This document shows positions 49,771-61,106 of a stretch of DNA of 64,000 nt, piece after piece (position 1 is the stretch's first letter; the number at the start of each line of letters is the position of its first letter). The position numbers and the translations under genes were made by a program. The DNA is from Scedosporium boydii. Its lineage: Eukaryota > Ascomycota > Sordariomycetes > Microascales > Microascaceae. The stretch is from the NCBI GenBank assembly GCA_002221725.1, contig NJFT01000153.1, positions 1 through 64,000 of the forward strand, read 5' to 3'. Under the pieces are notes generated by a model that did not search any database, was not told the origin of the DNA, and saw only the letters and a list, made by a program, of their open reading frames with translations.

Positions 49771-52241
49771 ATGGACTTTTTCAAAAGACGAGGCCGCAGG
49801 AGGCCGGAGGATGCGAAGGAGGTCAGTCCGGGCGGACCGCCGAAATGGAGCATGGGCATCCTGAACGACAAACACACCGTCGAAGTCCCTGGTAAGACTC
49901 GAACCTCTCTCACCTTAACCTTTTTCCCTTTTTTTCTTTTTCTTTTTCTTTTTCTTTTTCTTCTTTTTCTTCTTTTTCTTCTCTATATGAAGTACGCCGA
50001 TTCTAATACATCAGCAAGGCTCTGTGCTTCTTTTGGCCAAGGATCGCAACGAACCTCTCGGTTTGCACCATGCACCGGCAAGGACTTCGCATTCCTCATT
50101 GCCCACGAGCCAGCCTTTCAGTCGTCCAGAAACGCCCCGGCCCGTTGACACCGTCAAGAAGACTCAGGACGGCAAAATTATTCTAGAGCCCCAGCCCGAG
50201 GATTCCGCCAATGACCCTCTCAATTGGCCCACTTGGAGGCGCGATGCCGCCCTGCTATCTCTGGGCTTTTACTGCATGATCGGGGGCGGTATCACACCCA
50301 TCCTTGCTGCGGGTTTCGCCGACATTGGACATGACTATGGTGTCGAAGTCGAGAAAGTCGCCCTTACTACCGGCTTGTATATGATGGGCCTCGGTGTTGG
50401 CTCCGTCATCGCCTCCCCGACCGCTATCCTCTTTGGTAAAAGGCCAGTGTATCTCGTCAGCGCATTCATCTTTATCGCGTCGTGCGTTTGGTGCGCCCTG
50501 TCGCCCTCTTTCGAATCTCTGGTCGTCGCTCGAATCTTCCAGGGAATAGCTGTCAGCCCCGTCGAATGCCTGCCGTCGGCAACTATTGCCGAGATTTTCT
50601 TCCTACACGAGCGCGCCTTTCGCATTGGAATTTACACCCTGCTCCTTCTGGGTGGTAAGAATCTCGTTCCCCTCGTTTCCGCCCTTGTTATTCAAAACCT
50701 AGGCTGGAGATGGGTGTTCTGGTAAGAATCCTCTAGAAACCCCCCCCGACTCCCACTTCCCGTGACGCATGCATTTCTAACCGCGAACCTCTAGGGTCGT
50801 GGCCATTATTGCTGCATTTTGGGTATTTATGCTCTTCTTCTTCGTCCCTGAAACCTTTTGGGATAGAACCCCTGTCCCGAAGTCTCGGGCACCCTCTCGG
50901 CGGCCTAGCTTCATCCGTCGCCTCTCTTCGCGCTTCGGTGAGCATCATCACCATCCACCACTAGTCGAGCCTACCTTTGATCCCGTCATCGAGAAAGAAA
51001 TCCCATCTACGCAATCCCCGGCCCCCGAGCGTCCAACCAGCCCCCGTGTGGAGTTCGTGGAAAATTCTATTTCCACGAGCCATGACCTCTCCCTTGCCGC
51101 GCCCGAATCGAGTCACAGGCACCACCAAGTCAACTTTGCCGTCAGCGAGGGCAGCTCTAACGGCCACCGCACGTCGGAAGAGCACGAGAAGCCCAAGGAA
51201 CCGCTAGACTCTGAGATCGAGAAAACCGCACAGAGTGAGACCGTCTCGGTCCTCCCTCCTTCTCACGATCTATCCATAGAACGTGATTCGAGGCTGAAAG
51301 CGCCCACGCCGGGGGACCTGCGTAGCAAGTCACCGGCTATCTCGGCACTGTCTGGCAGCGAGGTGCGGGAATCCACCAGAGCCTCTACCTCCGCAACACC
51401 AGACCTCGAGAAGCTGCCCATGCCGAACTTCCGGGGCCGGACCGCCGTGCCGTACACTTCCGCCCTCCGCGACCAGCCCGCACGTACCTTTGTCCAGCAG
51501 CTAAAACCATACCACGGACGACTCAGCGGCGATTCGTGGCTCACGGTCATGATTAGGCCTTTTATCCTGTTGTCGTATCCCGCGATTTTGTGGTCTGCGG
51601 CTGTGTACTCGTGCTCGATCGGTTGGCTTATCGTGATTTCGGAGTCCATGGCAATGATCTACCAAGACCGCAATTCCTATAATTTCGACGCTCTTCAGAC
51701 CGGTTTGGTCTACATCTCCCCCTTCGTCGGCGGTCTCCTCGGAACAGCAGTAGCCGGCAAGGTGTCGGATATCATCGTCAAGGCCATGGCTCGTCGCAAC
51801 GGCGGCCTCTACGAGCCCGAATTCCGACTCGTGATGGCCATCCCCATCCTGATCACCACGGTTATCGGTCTCATGGGCTTCGGCTGGTCGGCGCAAGAGA
51901 GGGATCACTGGATCGTGCCGACCATCTTTTTCGGAATCATCTCGTTCGGGTGCTCTCTCGGGTCCACGACCTCGATCACTTTCTGCGTCGACAGCTACCG
52001 GCAGTACGCTGGCGAGGCTCTCGTTACCCTTAACTTTTGCAAGAACGTTCTTCACGGTTTGGTGTTCAGTCTGTTCTTTACTCACTGGCTTTCCAGTGAC
52101 GGTTCTAGGATGGTGTACATCTGGACTGGTATCATCCAGTTGATTATTATGCTGACGACAATTCCGCTATATATTTATGGAAAGAGGCTTCGCATGTGGA
52201 CTGTTAGGAAGAATATCGTAGAGAAGGTTCTGAAGTCATGA
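49771..52241 (+). CDS. MFS transporter with a long central loop
   Basis: Major-facilitator membrane transporter, 756 aa, likely a proton-coupled drug/substrate antiporter of the fungal DHA1/HOL1-like group. Three exons: 49771-49891, 50019-50721, 50795-52241, introns of 127 and 73 bp. The family phrase VEVPG-SVLLLAKDRNEPLGL is built across intron 1; using the nearer CAG acceptor at 50014 would break the frame, so AAG at 50018 is the acceptor. About six helices lie in each half (first half from AALLSLGFYCMIGG to WVFMLFFFVPE; second from LLSYPAILWSAAVYS). Between them is a loop of about 230 residues rich in Ser, His, Pro and charge, longer than usual, probably cytosolic. The loop-2/3 motif appears as ILFGKRPVYL. 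The substrate is unknown; no biosynthetic cluster surrounds it. Confidence 0.88.
49919..49982 (+). repeat. Pure pyrimidine tract (TTTTTC units) in MFS intron 1
   Basis: About 60 bases composed only of C and T, in CTTTTT and TTCTTT units, fill the middle of the first MFS intron. It makes the intron nearly twice as long as its neighbours and should be length-variable. Confidence 0.75.
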
Positions 52242-52651
52242 TCTTATTCGTTCTTATAGCATTTCGGATCGGGTACACTCTTGTTTGGTTTTCTGGCTTA
52301 TTCGTTGCATTGGGTCACGGAGTTTGATTTACTCACTTGGCAAGGTGGATCGGATCATCGTGCGTGCTGGCATCAGATAGCATTTAGACTTGGTTTGACC
52401 AGCCGTTATCCACAACATATTGATTTTACGTCTAGCTCAACACGAAATTCCCACCTCTCGTGCATCTCTGGTACCTTTGTCTGCGGGACTTAGACTTGCA
52501 TAAACAAATTCATTACATCTAGACTCCGCAACGCCACCCAAGAAGTCATCCAACCTAACCGCCCCGGATACGCCCCATCCTAGCCCAACGAACAAGAAAA
52601 AGAAGCCGTTTCGAAGCAAGGCTACCCATACATATAATCATCGTAAAGCGT
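52242..52651. other. Intergenic between convergent MFS and Sos7 genes
   Basis: Shared 3' flanks of two convergent genes, no gene seen. Confidence 0.55.
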
Positions 52652-53500
52652 TCACCCCTCGATATCCAGCATTTGTTTTAGAAGGACCTCGTTTGCCCTC
52701 CACCACCTACCCCTCTCCTCAAGGTCGTCCTCGACACCGCCGAGAGCGTTCTCCTTTCTTCTCCTCGCCTCTTTCGCCGCTGCCGTGCTAGTCTGGCGCT
52801 TGGCCTCAAGAGACTGCAGCTCGGCCTGGAGGCGCTCGAGCTCCTTCTTCTTCCGCGGTACCTTTGCACGCAGCTGATCAAGCTCGCGATCCAACTGGCA
52901 CCTCTCTGACTTGCGTTCCTCTACAAGCTCCAAAGTTCGGCCGAGGGGTAGGGAAAGGTTCGGATCCTGCCCTGGGCCGCGCAACGCGTTGAGCTCCTTG
53001 ATCCCCGCCTCCAGCTGAGCAATCTTCTCAGGTAGTTCCCTCAGCTGGATCGTCTGCGTCTCAACAGCCTCGTATTTCTTGCTGAGCTCTTTCCCCTTCC
53101 TCTCCAGCTCGGCAACCATGTCGTACATCTCCACCTTTAGCTCCTTCAACGCCTTCTTCGCCATTAGGTTCTCCTTCTCGAGCGCGACGTTTTCCTGAGG
53201 TGTGACGATGAGCGGTGGCTCTCCGACGATGGCTCGGATGAATTTTTCTTTCGTGACCTGCTCGACGTAGCTGAAGCGCAGCTTGGCGAAAAGTTCGCGG
53301 TAGTGGGAGAGGTCATCTTCGAGGGAGGAAGGCGTCGTCACGTCGGTTAGGGAGGAGGAGGATGCGTCGGAGGAGCGCGTGCGCGGGTCTTCTGGGATTT
53401 GGCCGCCCTTAGGGATGAGCTCGGAGAGGGCTATGATGGAGAGTGGGGTGGATTGGAGTTCCTCGAGGGCGGCGAGGACTTGATCTGGGTCGGAGGCCAT
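52652..53500 (-). CDS. SOS7: Kinetochore protein Sos7-like, coiled coil
   Basis: Predicted component of the fungal inner kinetochore network; Sos7 in fission yeast works with the Mis12/MIND complex at centromeres. Single exon of 282 aa. The recognisable block is HYRELFAKLRFSYVEQVTKEK and the following IRAIVGEPPLIV (about residues 66-99), after which nearly all the rest is heptad-like Glu/Lys/Leu-rich coiled coil. The frame stays open well upstream of the ATG, but MASDPDQ at 53500 was chosen because its context fits and the upstream part looks like leader. Family assignment is from memory of this block; other coiled-coil kinetochore proteins are the main alternative. Confidence 0.75.
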   Translation of the reverse strand: MASDPDQVLAALEELQSTPLSIIALSELIPKGGQIPEDPRTRSSDASSSSLTDVTTPSSLEDDLSHYRELFAKLRFSYVEQVTKEKFIRAIVGEPPLIVTPQENVALEKENLMAKKALKELKVEMYDMVAELERKGKELSKKYEAVETQTIQLRELPEKIAQLEAGIKELNALRGPGQDPNLSLPLGRTLELVEERKSERCQLDRELDQLRAKVPRKKKELERLQAELQSLEAKRQTSTAAAKEARRRKENALGGVEDDLEERGRWWRANEVLLKQMLDIEG

Positions 53501-54290
53501 GTTGATGGTGATGATAGCGAGGCGAGTATCCAGGAGAATCAGGTGCGGAATTTCGGAGTGAGCTGACAGTACTGACGTTATTTTTCGAATTGGACAGGAT
53601 TTTGGCCTCTCTCTCTCCGTCTCATTTCGAGCACAACAATTATTGGATTCGAACTTACTTTGTGGGTATGTTTCGCCCTCGGAGGGTTTTCGCGATTCTG
53701 ATGTTCTCTGCCTCTTTGAGGGATCAATTGAATATGCTTTATTTACTTTCGCTCCGAAAGGGAAAGGTGCGTCTCCCACTTTGTTGTTATCTTATCTCGG
53801 CGGTGAGCGATGGCAGAATCTAGGAATCCCCCCGCCACTCCACTTTCCCTCCGGAATCGCCTTCCCCAAAACAATTCAGGCTTGGTTGGACCTGCCAGAG
53901 AATCAAAGAGCATCTGGATGCGAAGTCACATGTATTAATTTCTCTGACCTCGAAGTCCATTGTCCTTCTAAATGTGGATAATAACCTGCTCATTCAGGAC
54001 ATCACCACATTCTATCCATCTCTCCTTTCAAAACACTTGATCACACACTACACATCTAGCAGCAGACAGGCAGAGCCCAGTGACTTATGTAACCCTGAAG
54101 CAAAGCTGTGTCCCTGCCACACCTAATACGATTTCCTACTTCTACTTCGTACATCTTTGATACCCTGCTGTCCTGCACCTTCCTAATTCTCACGATCTAC
54201 GCTTGCCTTCCTCAACACAGTGGGGGGACCTTCTTCTTTTTGATTGAGAACGCTTTTACCATAACTGGCAGGCAGCTTGCCTTTTTTACA
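53501..54290. other. Bidirectional promoter region of Sos7 and the RS protein
   Basis: About 790 bp between two divergent genes. It holds one nonamer TACTTCGTA at 54143, about 150 bp before the RS-protein ATG. No gene seen. Confidence 0.5.
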
Positions 54291-55608
54291 ATGTCAACCC
54301 CAAACAATGACCTCCTCACAGATGACTATGTAGCTGAGCTACTAGCAAAGGAGGCCCAAGACTGTTCACTCAAGTTTTCATCAATGGGAATGGAGGCCTA
54401 CAAGTCGACGAAAAAGTAGGTCTAGACCCACACCTCTACGAAGCATCCATGGGGCCAGCGACAGCTAACCAACCCAACGCAACTTGCGGTCTAGACCAGC
54501 GAACATGCCAAAGCCGAACACGCGCTTCCTACGAAACATCATCAAGGACACGAATAGCCACAATGCGGCGCTGATTGCCAAGGAAGCTGCCGAATCCCAA
54601 GCGCGTCTCGAACAGCTTGAGAGAGCGGGCGAGGAGCGGCAATTACGTCGCAACGCCGATATTCGAAAGCGCCAGATTGGGGACATTAACGCCATTCTTC
54701 TCGACAAGAAGTTGGGACGTAGCAGGAACGGTTCTTCTTCTGGCACGAGGCCGTCCAGTCGTGAAGCCAGATCCGAGCCCCGGCGCGACCGATCTAGAAG
54801 TCGGCAAAGGGAGAGAGATAGGGACAGAGATAGGGAGAAGGAGAGGGAGAAGGAGAGGGAGAAGGAGAGGGAGAAGACGAGGGAGGTTGGTAGGGAGAAG
54901 GCTCGAGATAGACGAGCAGGAGAGGACCGGGACTCTCAACGACGCCAACATCGGAGGCATGAGAATTCCGATACTGACGAGGACGAAAAAAGACGACATC
55001 GCTCCCGAAGGCGCCGATCGTCTGAGCGACGACGCTCAAGGTCCCCATCACGCCGGGAGAGGAGGCATCGGGATCGATCTAGGTCGAGGGATAGGCATTC
55101 GAAGTCGTCTGGATCTCATCGGGAGTCCTGTAGGGGTTCTCACCGAGATTCCCACAGGAGTTCAGATCGTCCTAGGGAAAAATTCAAAGAGGAGCGCCAG
55201 AAGACCCCCGAGGAGAACGAGGCTGATCGTATGAGCGAGTCGTCGGATCCCCTGGACGAATTCATTGGTCCTGCTCCTCCTCCAAAGTCGCCCGTGCGTA
55301 GGAGGGGCCGCGGCACTATTTCGGCGTTCTCGGGCATCAACGAGCGCTTCGCGGAAGGCTACGATCCGAAACTGGATGTCGAGGTAGATGGCGATGGTGA
55401 CGACTGGCCCGACGCCCTCGAAGCATATCGAGACCGCCAGAAGCTTCGCCAAGCGCAAGAGGAACGCATGAAGTCCGCAGGCTTCATTAACAAGGACCTC
55501 CTTCGATGGAAGGACGGGACGAAGGAAAAGACCGAGGCCGACGTGAAGTGGGCCAAGGCGGGCGAGCAGAGAGAGTGGGACATTGGCAAGACATTTGAGG
55601 CGGACTAG
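54291..55608 (+). CDS. RS-rich nuclear protein, splicing-factor-like
   Basis: 412 aa from exons 54291-54415 and 54495-55608 (79-bp intron, GCTAACC branch; the split codon is completed in phase: KSTKK-PANMPKP). The N-terminal block has LTDDYVAELLAKEA and the phrase KPNTRFLRNIIKDTNSHNAAL. The centre (about 130-260) is a very long Arg/Ser and Arg/Glu/Asp/Lys low-complexity domain. The C-terminal block (about 325-410) has DDWPDALEAYRDRQ, KSAGFINKDLLRWKDG and EQREWD. Fungal relatives, as I recall them, are annotated as pre-mRNA-splicing factor 38B-like, but no Prp38 domain is visible, so the label is provisional. A role in spliceosome or RNA processing in the nucleus is inferred from the RS domain. 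Confidence 0.7.
54833..54882 (+). repeat. 12-bp coding repeat (GAGAGGGAGAAG) in the RS-protein gene
   Basis: About four near-exact 12-base units encode the four-residue unit E-R-E-K. Near identity at the DNA level points to recent slippage within the domain. Confidence 0.75.
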
Positions 55609-57820
55609 ACTGAAATCGCGAAGCATGGCATTTCGCGATTTGTTTTTCTTTCTTTCGTCGAGACGAATATGAGCATGGCGTTAGGCATCGGACATGGGAC
55701 ATGGAGCGATCATAAAAATTCAGGCACGGTTTTCAATATATGTGTTACGTCAGCAGACGAACTTTTCAGCAGTAACCATCCTCTCAGGATATCATATAAT
55801 CATATAAATGACAACACGGCCAACATGTCGTCTAGATTTTTCAAACACACTCGATCCCCGTTGTGGTCATCGCTCATCTTCTGATGTACCGTATATTTAC
55901 AAGTAACAGCCGGACGACTTAACGGCCATGAAGAAACCGGGATCGCAAGCCGCGGTTTATTGGCGGCTTATTGGCGGAAGTGATCACTGGGCCTCGCGAA
56001 CTAATTAACAGAGATTAAGAAGCACATCTTGCCCATCTTCTGGAAAACACGGAGAGTAAAAGTTCAGGGCCCTAGTTTTATCATGACGACCCCATTTTTT
56101 TTGGTTGACAAAGTCTAAAATTGACTACGTCAGTCCGACCGCTAGTGGAGGCTGTGGAGCATTGAAGAGCACACTATTGTTGTCTGACGTCGCCTCAAAC
56201 ATCCTTGTCGCTTTTGAGACTCCCATTTCCTTCTTAGTCGATGAAAGATCACGGCAATTCCAAGCTCACACCATCGTCATCGTCCGATGCATCCTGAAGA
56301 ATAAAAACATGTGTAACCGCCTCGGCGGAGCCACCCGCCTGCCCACCATCTCAGCCATACGGTCCACGCCTGCCAGTCAGGCTCCATCAGTGACCGGACT
56401 CGGGGGCTTTGCGGACCCATCACGTGGATGCACAGAGACGGAATCACTGGCCGGGCGTTCCAAGATGGGAAGGCAGCTTGGTGCCGCCTGGTTGTCTTGG
56501 CGCTAAAATACCTCATTGAGAGAAAGTTCATGATCCTAATGAATGCCCAACAGCATCTATTTACGAAGTACAGCTCGTGTTTATTCCCACAGCTAGGCTT
56601 CGGGGTTGAGTGTTCGACGTTGGAACGCGGACGGGGAATATCTTGTAGATTATTATGTATGCAAACTGGTATTGAGATCAAGAGGAGGCCTCGGTGAATT
56701 TTCATTCTTGGGAAAGGGGTGGGAAATAAAAAAAAAAATCGACTGAGGCGGACAAGGACCAGGGGGCGCAAGCACGACAACCATGCGAGATGGCAAAGTT
56801 TATGGCCGCCGCCCCCGAAAGCGATATTCTCGTTTACCTCGTACTGCTGCTCAGGACGGTTACCGGCAACCAAAGGTTGTGAAATAGGCCAATACATGCG
56901 TTTAACGAAAAAGTCCTTCCACCTGTTGAGAAGCTGTGAGAGTCCCAATGCAAGCCCTGCGTGAGGGAGCTCCTGGAGCTTAATACCCATGCTGTTTGGG
57001 GAGCTGGAGACTTGGCGTTATTAAATAACGTGGGAGATTCGGGGTTGAAGAAGAAGACGATTACTTCGTACGACATCAAGCATTCGACTGCTAGGCGTCA
57101 GTACATAAGGCGGCGTGGAGGGGGGTGCCTTGTACTGACTAGAGCTCCAAGTTCGCGTGGAGGGGTTAAGTGTTACCTCTATGATACATTGTTTCAATAG
57201 GGTGTGAACGATTCGATAAAGGTATTATTTAGGTAACTCTGACCCTCTCCTGCTCAAGGTGATAAGACGAACCTGAATGCCCCAAGTCCCCAAGTCCCCC
57301 AGCCCAACTCCAGCTGCCCCAAGTCAACATCCATCAATCAATCCATTCAATTGTCCAGCTTAGCTTTCCGCCCCACCCTCCATCCAACAGTGGTTCGACG
57401 AAGCTCGACTAAGGAGTCGTTCTTGGGTGCTTGCTTCCGGTAGACACTCCACTCCATCTGCTTGTAGTTCTGCTCCTGCCCATTGTATAATTATTCTACC
57501 CTCGCCCGCACCTGCTTGATTGAAACCCTCTTTACTATTTTCACGAACCGAATCAACTCAGATACCACGTGAATCAGCACAGCTTTAAGACGTGGGACAT
57601 TTGAAAACTAATCATCTTAGCCCCTCCCTAAAACAAGCTCCCTTCCTATTTTGAACGACGGGGTTTTCTCTCTGCTAATTCCTACCCTTTCCCTGCCCCT
57701 CACCTCCCTCACAACGGATCTCCCCGCTTCTTCTCTTCTTCGACCCACCGCCCACCATCCACTTCTCAACAACACCTCCTTCTCTCCCATACAACAATCT
57801 TCAGAATCGAGACCTCGACA
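55609..57820. other. Intergenic with a tRNA relic and the phosphofructokinase promoter
   Basis: Holds the truncated tRNA-Asn relic and its flank (55876-55998), two nonamers (56572, 57062) and, at 57280-57340, C-rich repeats (CCCCAAGT). The last 250 bases are the CT-rich leader of the phosphofructokinase gene, with CCACGTGA near 57567. A 237-codon minus-strand frame at 56277-56990 is rejected as chance. Confidence 0.5.
55876..55935 (-). pseudogene. Truncated tRNA-Asn relic (5' half with intron)
   Basis: Reading the minus strand from 55935, the first 60 bases match the tRNA-Asn at 61016-61106: start TTCTTCATGGCC, the D-arm shortened by several bases, the anticodon arm with GTT, and an intron containing GTAAATATACGG. 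Similarity stops after AGAT, before the T-arm. So the gene lacks its T-loop (the B-box promoter) and 3' acceptor strand, and cannot make a tRNA. Because it kept the intron it came from DNA duplication, not from a mature RNA. The matching 5' flank runs on to 55998. Confidence 0.75.
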
Positions 57821-60292
57821 ATGGCCGAACCCCATAAGAAGAGAATAGCCGTCATGACCTCGGGAGGCGACTCCCCAGGCATGTGCGGCGTCGTCCGCGC
57901 TGTCGTCCGCATGGCGATCCACCTCAACTGTGATGCGTACTGTGTCTACGAAGGTTACGAAGGCCTCGTACAGGGTGGCAAGTTCATACGGCAGATGCAG
58001 TGGCATGAAGTTCGAGGCTGGCTCTCAGAAGGTGGTACCCTCATTGGTACTGCCCGCTGCAAGGCTTTCTTCGAGCGAGAGGGCCGACTTGTTGCTGCCA
58101 AGAATATGATTCTGAACGGCATTGATGCCCTCATCATCTGTGGTGGTGATGGTTCCCTTACAGGTGCCGATAAGTTCCGATCCGAGTGGCCTAGCCTTAT
58201 CGAGGAGCTTGTCCAGACTGGCCAATTCACCCAGGAACAGGTCGACCCTTTCAAGCACCTCAATATTGTCGGTATTGTCGGTTCCATTGATAATGATATG
58301 TCAGGTACCGATGCCACCATTGGCGCCTACTCCGCCCTTTCCCGAATCTGCGAGATGGTCGACTACATCGAGGCCACCGCTTACTCTCACTCTCGTGCTT
58401 TCGTCATTGAGGTCATGGGCCGACACTGTGGTTGGCTCGCCCTCATGGCAGGTGTTGCCACTGGTGCGGATTTCATCTTTATCCCTGAGCGACCCAGGGG
58501 TGATGACTGGCAGAGCGAAATGTGCGATATCATCAGGAGGCATCGAAAGCTCGGCAAGAGGAAGACAATCGTCATTATCGCCGAGGGAGCCCTCGACACG
58601 GAGGGTGAGAAGATTACTCCGGAGATGGTCAAAGACCTCCTGGCCGACAAGAACGGATTGGCCCTGGACACACGCATCACCACACTCGGTCATGTTCAAC
58701 GTGGTGGAACCGCCGTCGCATATGACCGCATGCTTGCCACCCTCCAGGGTGTTGAGGCTGTCAAGGCCGTGCTCGATGCCACACCGGAGACGCCGACTTG
58801 TTTCATCGCTATCAACGAGAATAAGATCGTGCGAAAGAACTTGATGGAGGCAGTCAAGGACACAAAGGAAGTTGCAGCCGCTGTCCAGGCCAAGGACTTT
58901 GACAGGGCCATGAGTCTTCGAGACCATGAGTTCCTGGACCAGTACAAATCATACATGATGACCACCAATGTCCACATGGATGATGGTGAGAAAGTCCCGG
59001 AAATTCAGGTAAGCATCCCCCTTCTCATTCCAGGACTTTCGTGTAATCAGTACACAATGGATACCTTTCTTTTATGTTTTCATTTTACCCTATTGTGCTA
59101 ACTCTTTGTGTTTGTGCTGTAGAGGATGAAGATTGCATTCATCAATGTCGGTGCTCCTGCTGGAGCTATGAATGCAGCTATTCGTGCCGGTGTTGCTTAC
59201 TGTATCTCTAGGGGCCACGAACCCATTGCTATCCATAACGGGTTTGCAGGATTCGCCCGGCACCACGGCGACAAGCCCATCGGCGCTGTCCGCTCGTTCG
59301 ATTGGCTCGAGGTTGACAGCTGGGCAAGCAAGGGCGGTTCTGAGATCGGAACGAACCGGGAGCTGCCGGCCGATTCGGGAATGGAGACGATTGCCAACCT
59401 CATTGAGCAGTACCGCTTCGACGCTCTCTTCCTCATCGGTGGTTTCGAGGCGTTCCATGCCGTCTCTCAGCTTCGTGCGGCCCGGGACGAGTACCCCTCT
59501 CTGTGCATCCCCATGTGCATTTTGCCCGCTACCATCTCCAACAACGTTCCCGGAACTGAGTACTCCCTTGGATCGGATACGTGTCTGAATGAATTGGTCA
59601 ACTACTGCGACAAGATCAAGCAATCTGCTTCGGCTACGCGGCGTCGGGTGTTCGTTATTGAGACGCAGGGTGGTAAGTCCGGTTACGTCGCTACGCTTGC
59701 GGGTCTTACTGTGGGCGCGTCGGCGGTCTACACGCCCGAGGAGGGTATCACACTTGACATGCTTGCGGCCGATGTCAAGCACCTCAAGGAGGTCTTTAAG
59801 AAGGACCGTGGCCAGTCTCGCGCTGGCCGACTTCTCCTGGTCAACGAGAAGGCTAGCAAGGTGTACACGGCGAAGCTAATTGCGGACATTATCCGAGAGG
59901 AGGCCAACGAGCGGTTTGAGAGTCGAGACAGCATTCCCGGCCACGTGCAGCAGGGCGGTGTCCCGTCGCCCATCGACCGTTGCCGTGCGGTCCGTCTCGC
60001 GATCAAGTGCATCGAACACCTGGAATCGTTCGGTCGTCGTGCGCAGAACAAGGTCAAGCACGACCCTTACAGCACCGTCGTTATTGGCATCAAGGGTGCG
60101 AGCGTCGTGTTTACGCCCGTGGCTGAACTCGAGGAGACAGACACGGACTGGCCCAACCGCAGGCCCATTACGTCCCACTGGGCCGGACTCAAGGATATCG
60201 TTGATGTCCTGGGCGGTCGCAACCCTTACCCCAAGCCTGAGCACAAGCTTTCGGGTCTCAACGCGAAGGATACGAAAAGGGGCCTTAGGTGA
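57821..60292 (+). CDS. pfkA: 6-phosphofructokinase (eukaryotic tandem type)
   Basis: Key glycolytic enzyme: fructose 6-phosphate plus ATP to fructose 1,6-bisphosphate; cytosolic, allosteric. Two exons (57821-59008, 59123-60292; 114-bp intron at a codon boundary) give 785 aa, the usual fungal length. The protein has two homologous halves. The N-terminal half is catalytic: ATP site TSGGDSPGM (13-21), [10 protein letters not shown] (108-117), catalytic loop SIDND (D157 as base) and MGRHCGWLA. The C-terminal half (from about 397, [19 protein letters not shown]) has lost the catalytic residues ([25 protein letters not shown]) and is the effector side, binding fructose 2,6-bisphosphate in relatives. 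The ATG at 57821 has a good context (ACAATGG) after a CT-rich leader. Single gene, standing alone. Confidence 0.96.
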
Positions 60293-61015
60293 ACAAGAGA
60301 CAGAAGCCGCGGGGCACCAGGGGGAGCCGCAAGGGGAGCAGGAGGAGGAGCAGGAGGGGACTCGACCAGAGCCTCAAGCTCAGATTAGGCCGGAGAGGAA
60401 TAGGTGGGTAGCATGGTGGAGTAGCTGCCAAGATTGGGCGTACAGTACCTGCACGATGACATGATGGAGGGAAGCTCTAGAAGAGTTGAGATGATTCTTT
60501 TAGATTCGTTTCTACCTGTTTGTTTTTTTTTCATCTTTTGTTTTGTTTTTATACAGAGCCAATTTGGCAATCTCGATGGGTCGGGAAACCAGTTTTCGGG
60601 GGGCGGGAAGTAATCTGGCGTTGAGAAACGAGGACTACGTAAATACATAGAAACATTTCGAGTTGCAAGCTTCCCGAAATAACGATTCAATCGAAATGGC
60701 CTAATACGATGGTCAGGGATTAATATCAAATGCAGTTCACCACACCCATCTCGTTGTTTTACTTAGGTCTATTTCCCAGTCGGTATATCGCGTCTGTAAA
60801 CCAACGAGCTATCCATGAGATATAAAGACTGGCACTCTCTCACATTGCATACGACAATGCCACGGAGAAAAAGAGAATAACGAGAAGAAAAGAAGAATTT
60901 AGTCGCTCACAGCGGACGCTACATCAAATTCTCGTTTCGAAAGGGAAAAAGAGGCGGTTAAAAATAAACGAAAAAAAAAAATAATAATAAAGCCGAAAAA
61001 AATGATGCTGACTTA
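60293..61015. other. Intergenic between phosphofructokinase and tRNA-Asn
   Basis: The 3' flank of the phosphofructokinase gene, then AT-rich DNA with long A runs (60951-61000), which on the minus strand are the T tracts downstream of the tRNA gene. No protein gene seen. Confidence 0.55.
60996..61002 (-). terminator. RNA polymerase III terminator of tRNA-Asn
   Basis: On the minus strand, a run of seven T starts about 15 bases after the tRNA 3' end; longer T runs follow. T runs of four or more end Pol III transcripts. Confidence 0.6.
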
Positions 61016-61106
61016 CTTCCCCACCAAGGGTCGAACTTGGAATCTTCCGATGCACCGTATATTTACTAGTAACAGTCGGACGCCTTAACCATTTGGCCAT
61101 GGAGAA
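61016..61106 (-). tRNA. tRNA-Asn (anticodon GTT) with an 18-nt intron
   Basis: The minus strand folds as a full cloverleaf. Acceptor stem TTCTCCA/TGGGGAA (one U-G pair), D-arm GCC/GGC, anticodon stem TCCGA/TCGGA with loop CTGTTA(A), T-arm CCAAG/CTTGG with loop TTCGACC, discriminator G. The anticodon is GTT. An 18-base intron (61052-61069) sits between positions 37 and 38, the standard tRNA intron site. The mature length is 73 nt with the discriminator. A first base U is unusual, so the gene may be weak or diverged. A truncated copy lies at 55876-55935. Confidence 0.85.

Noticed and set aside
56277..56990. 237-codon minus-strand frame
   Set aside because: Crosses a run of nine T, has no clear ATG context, no domain and an odd Trp/Cys-rich composition; chance is more likely.
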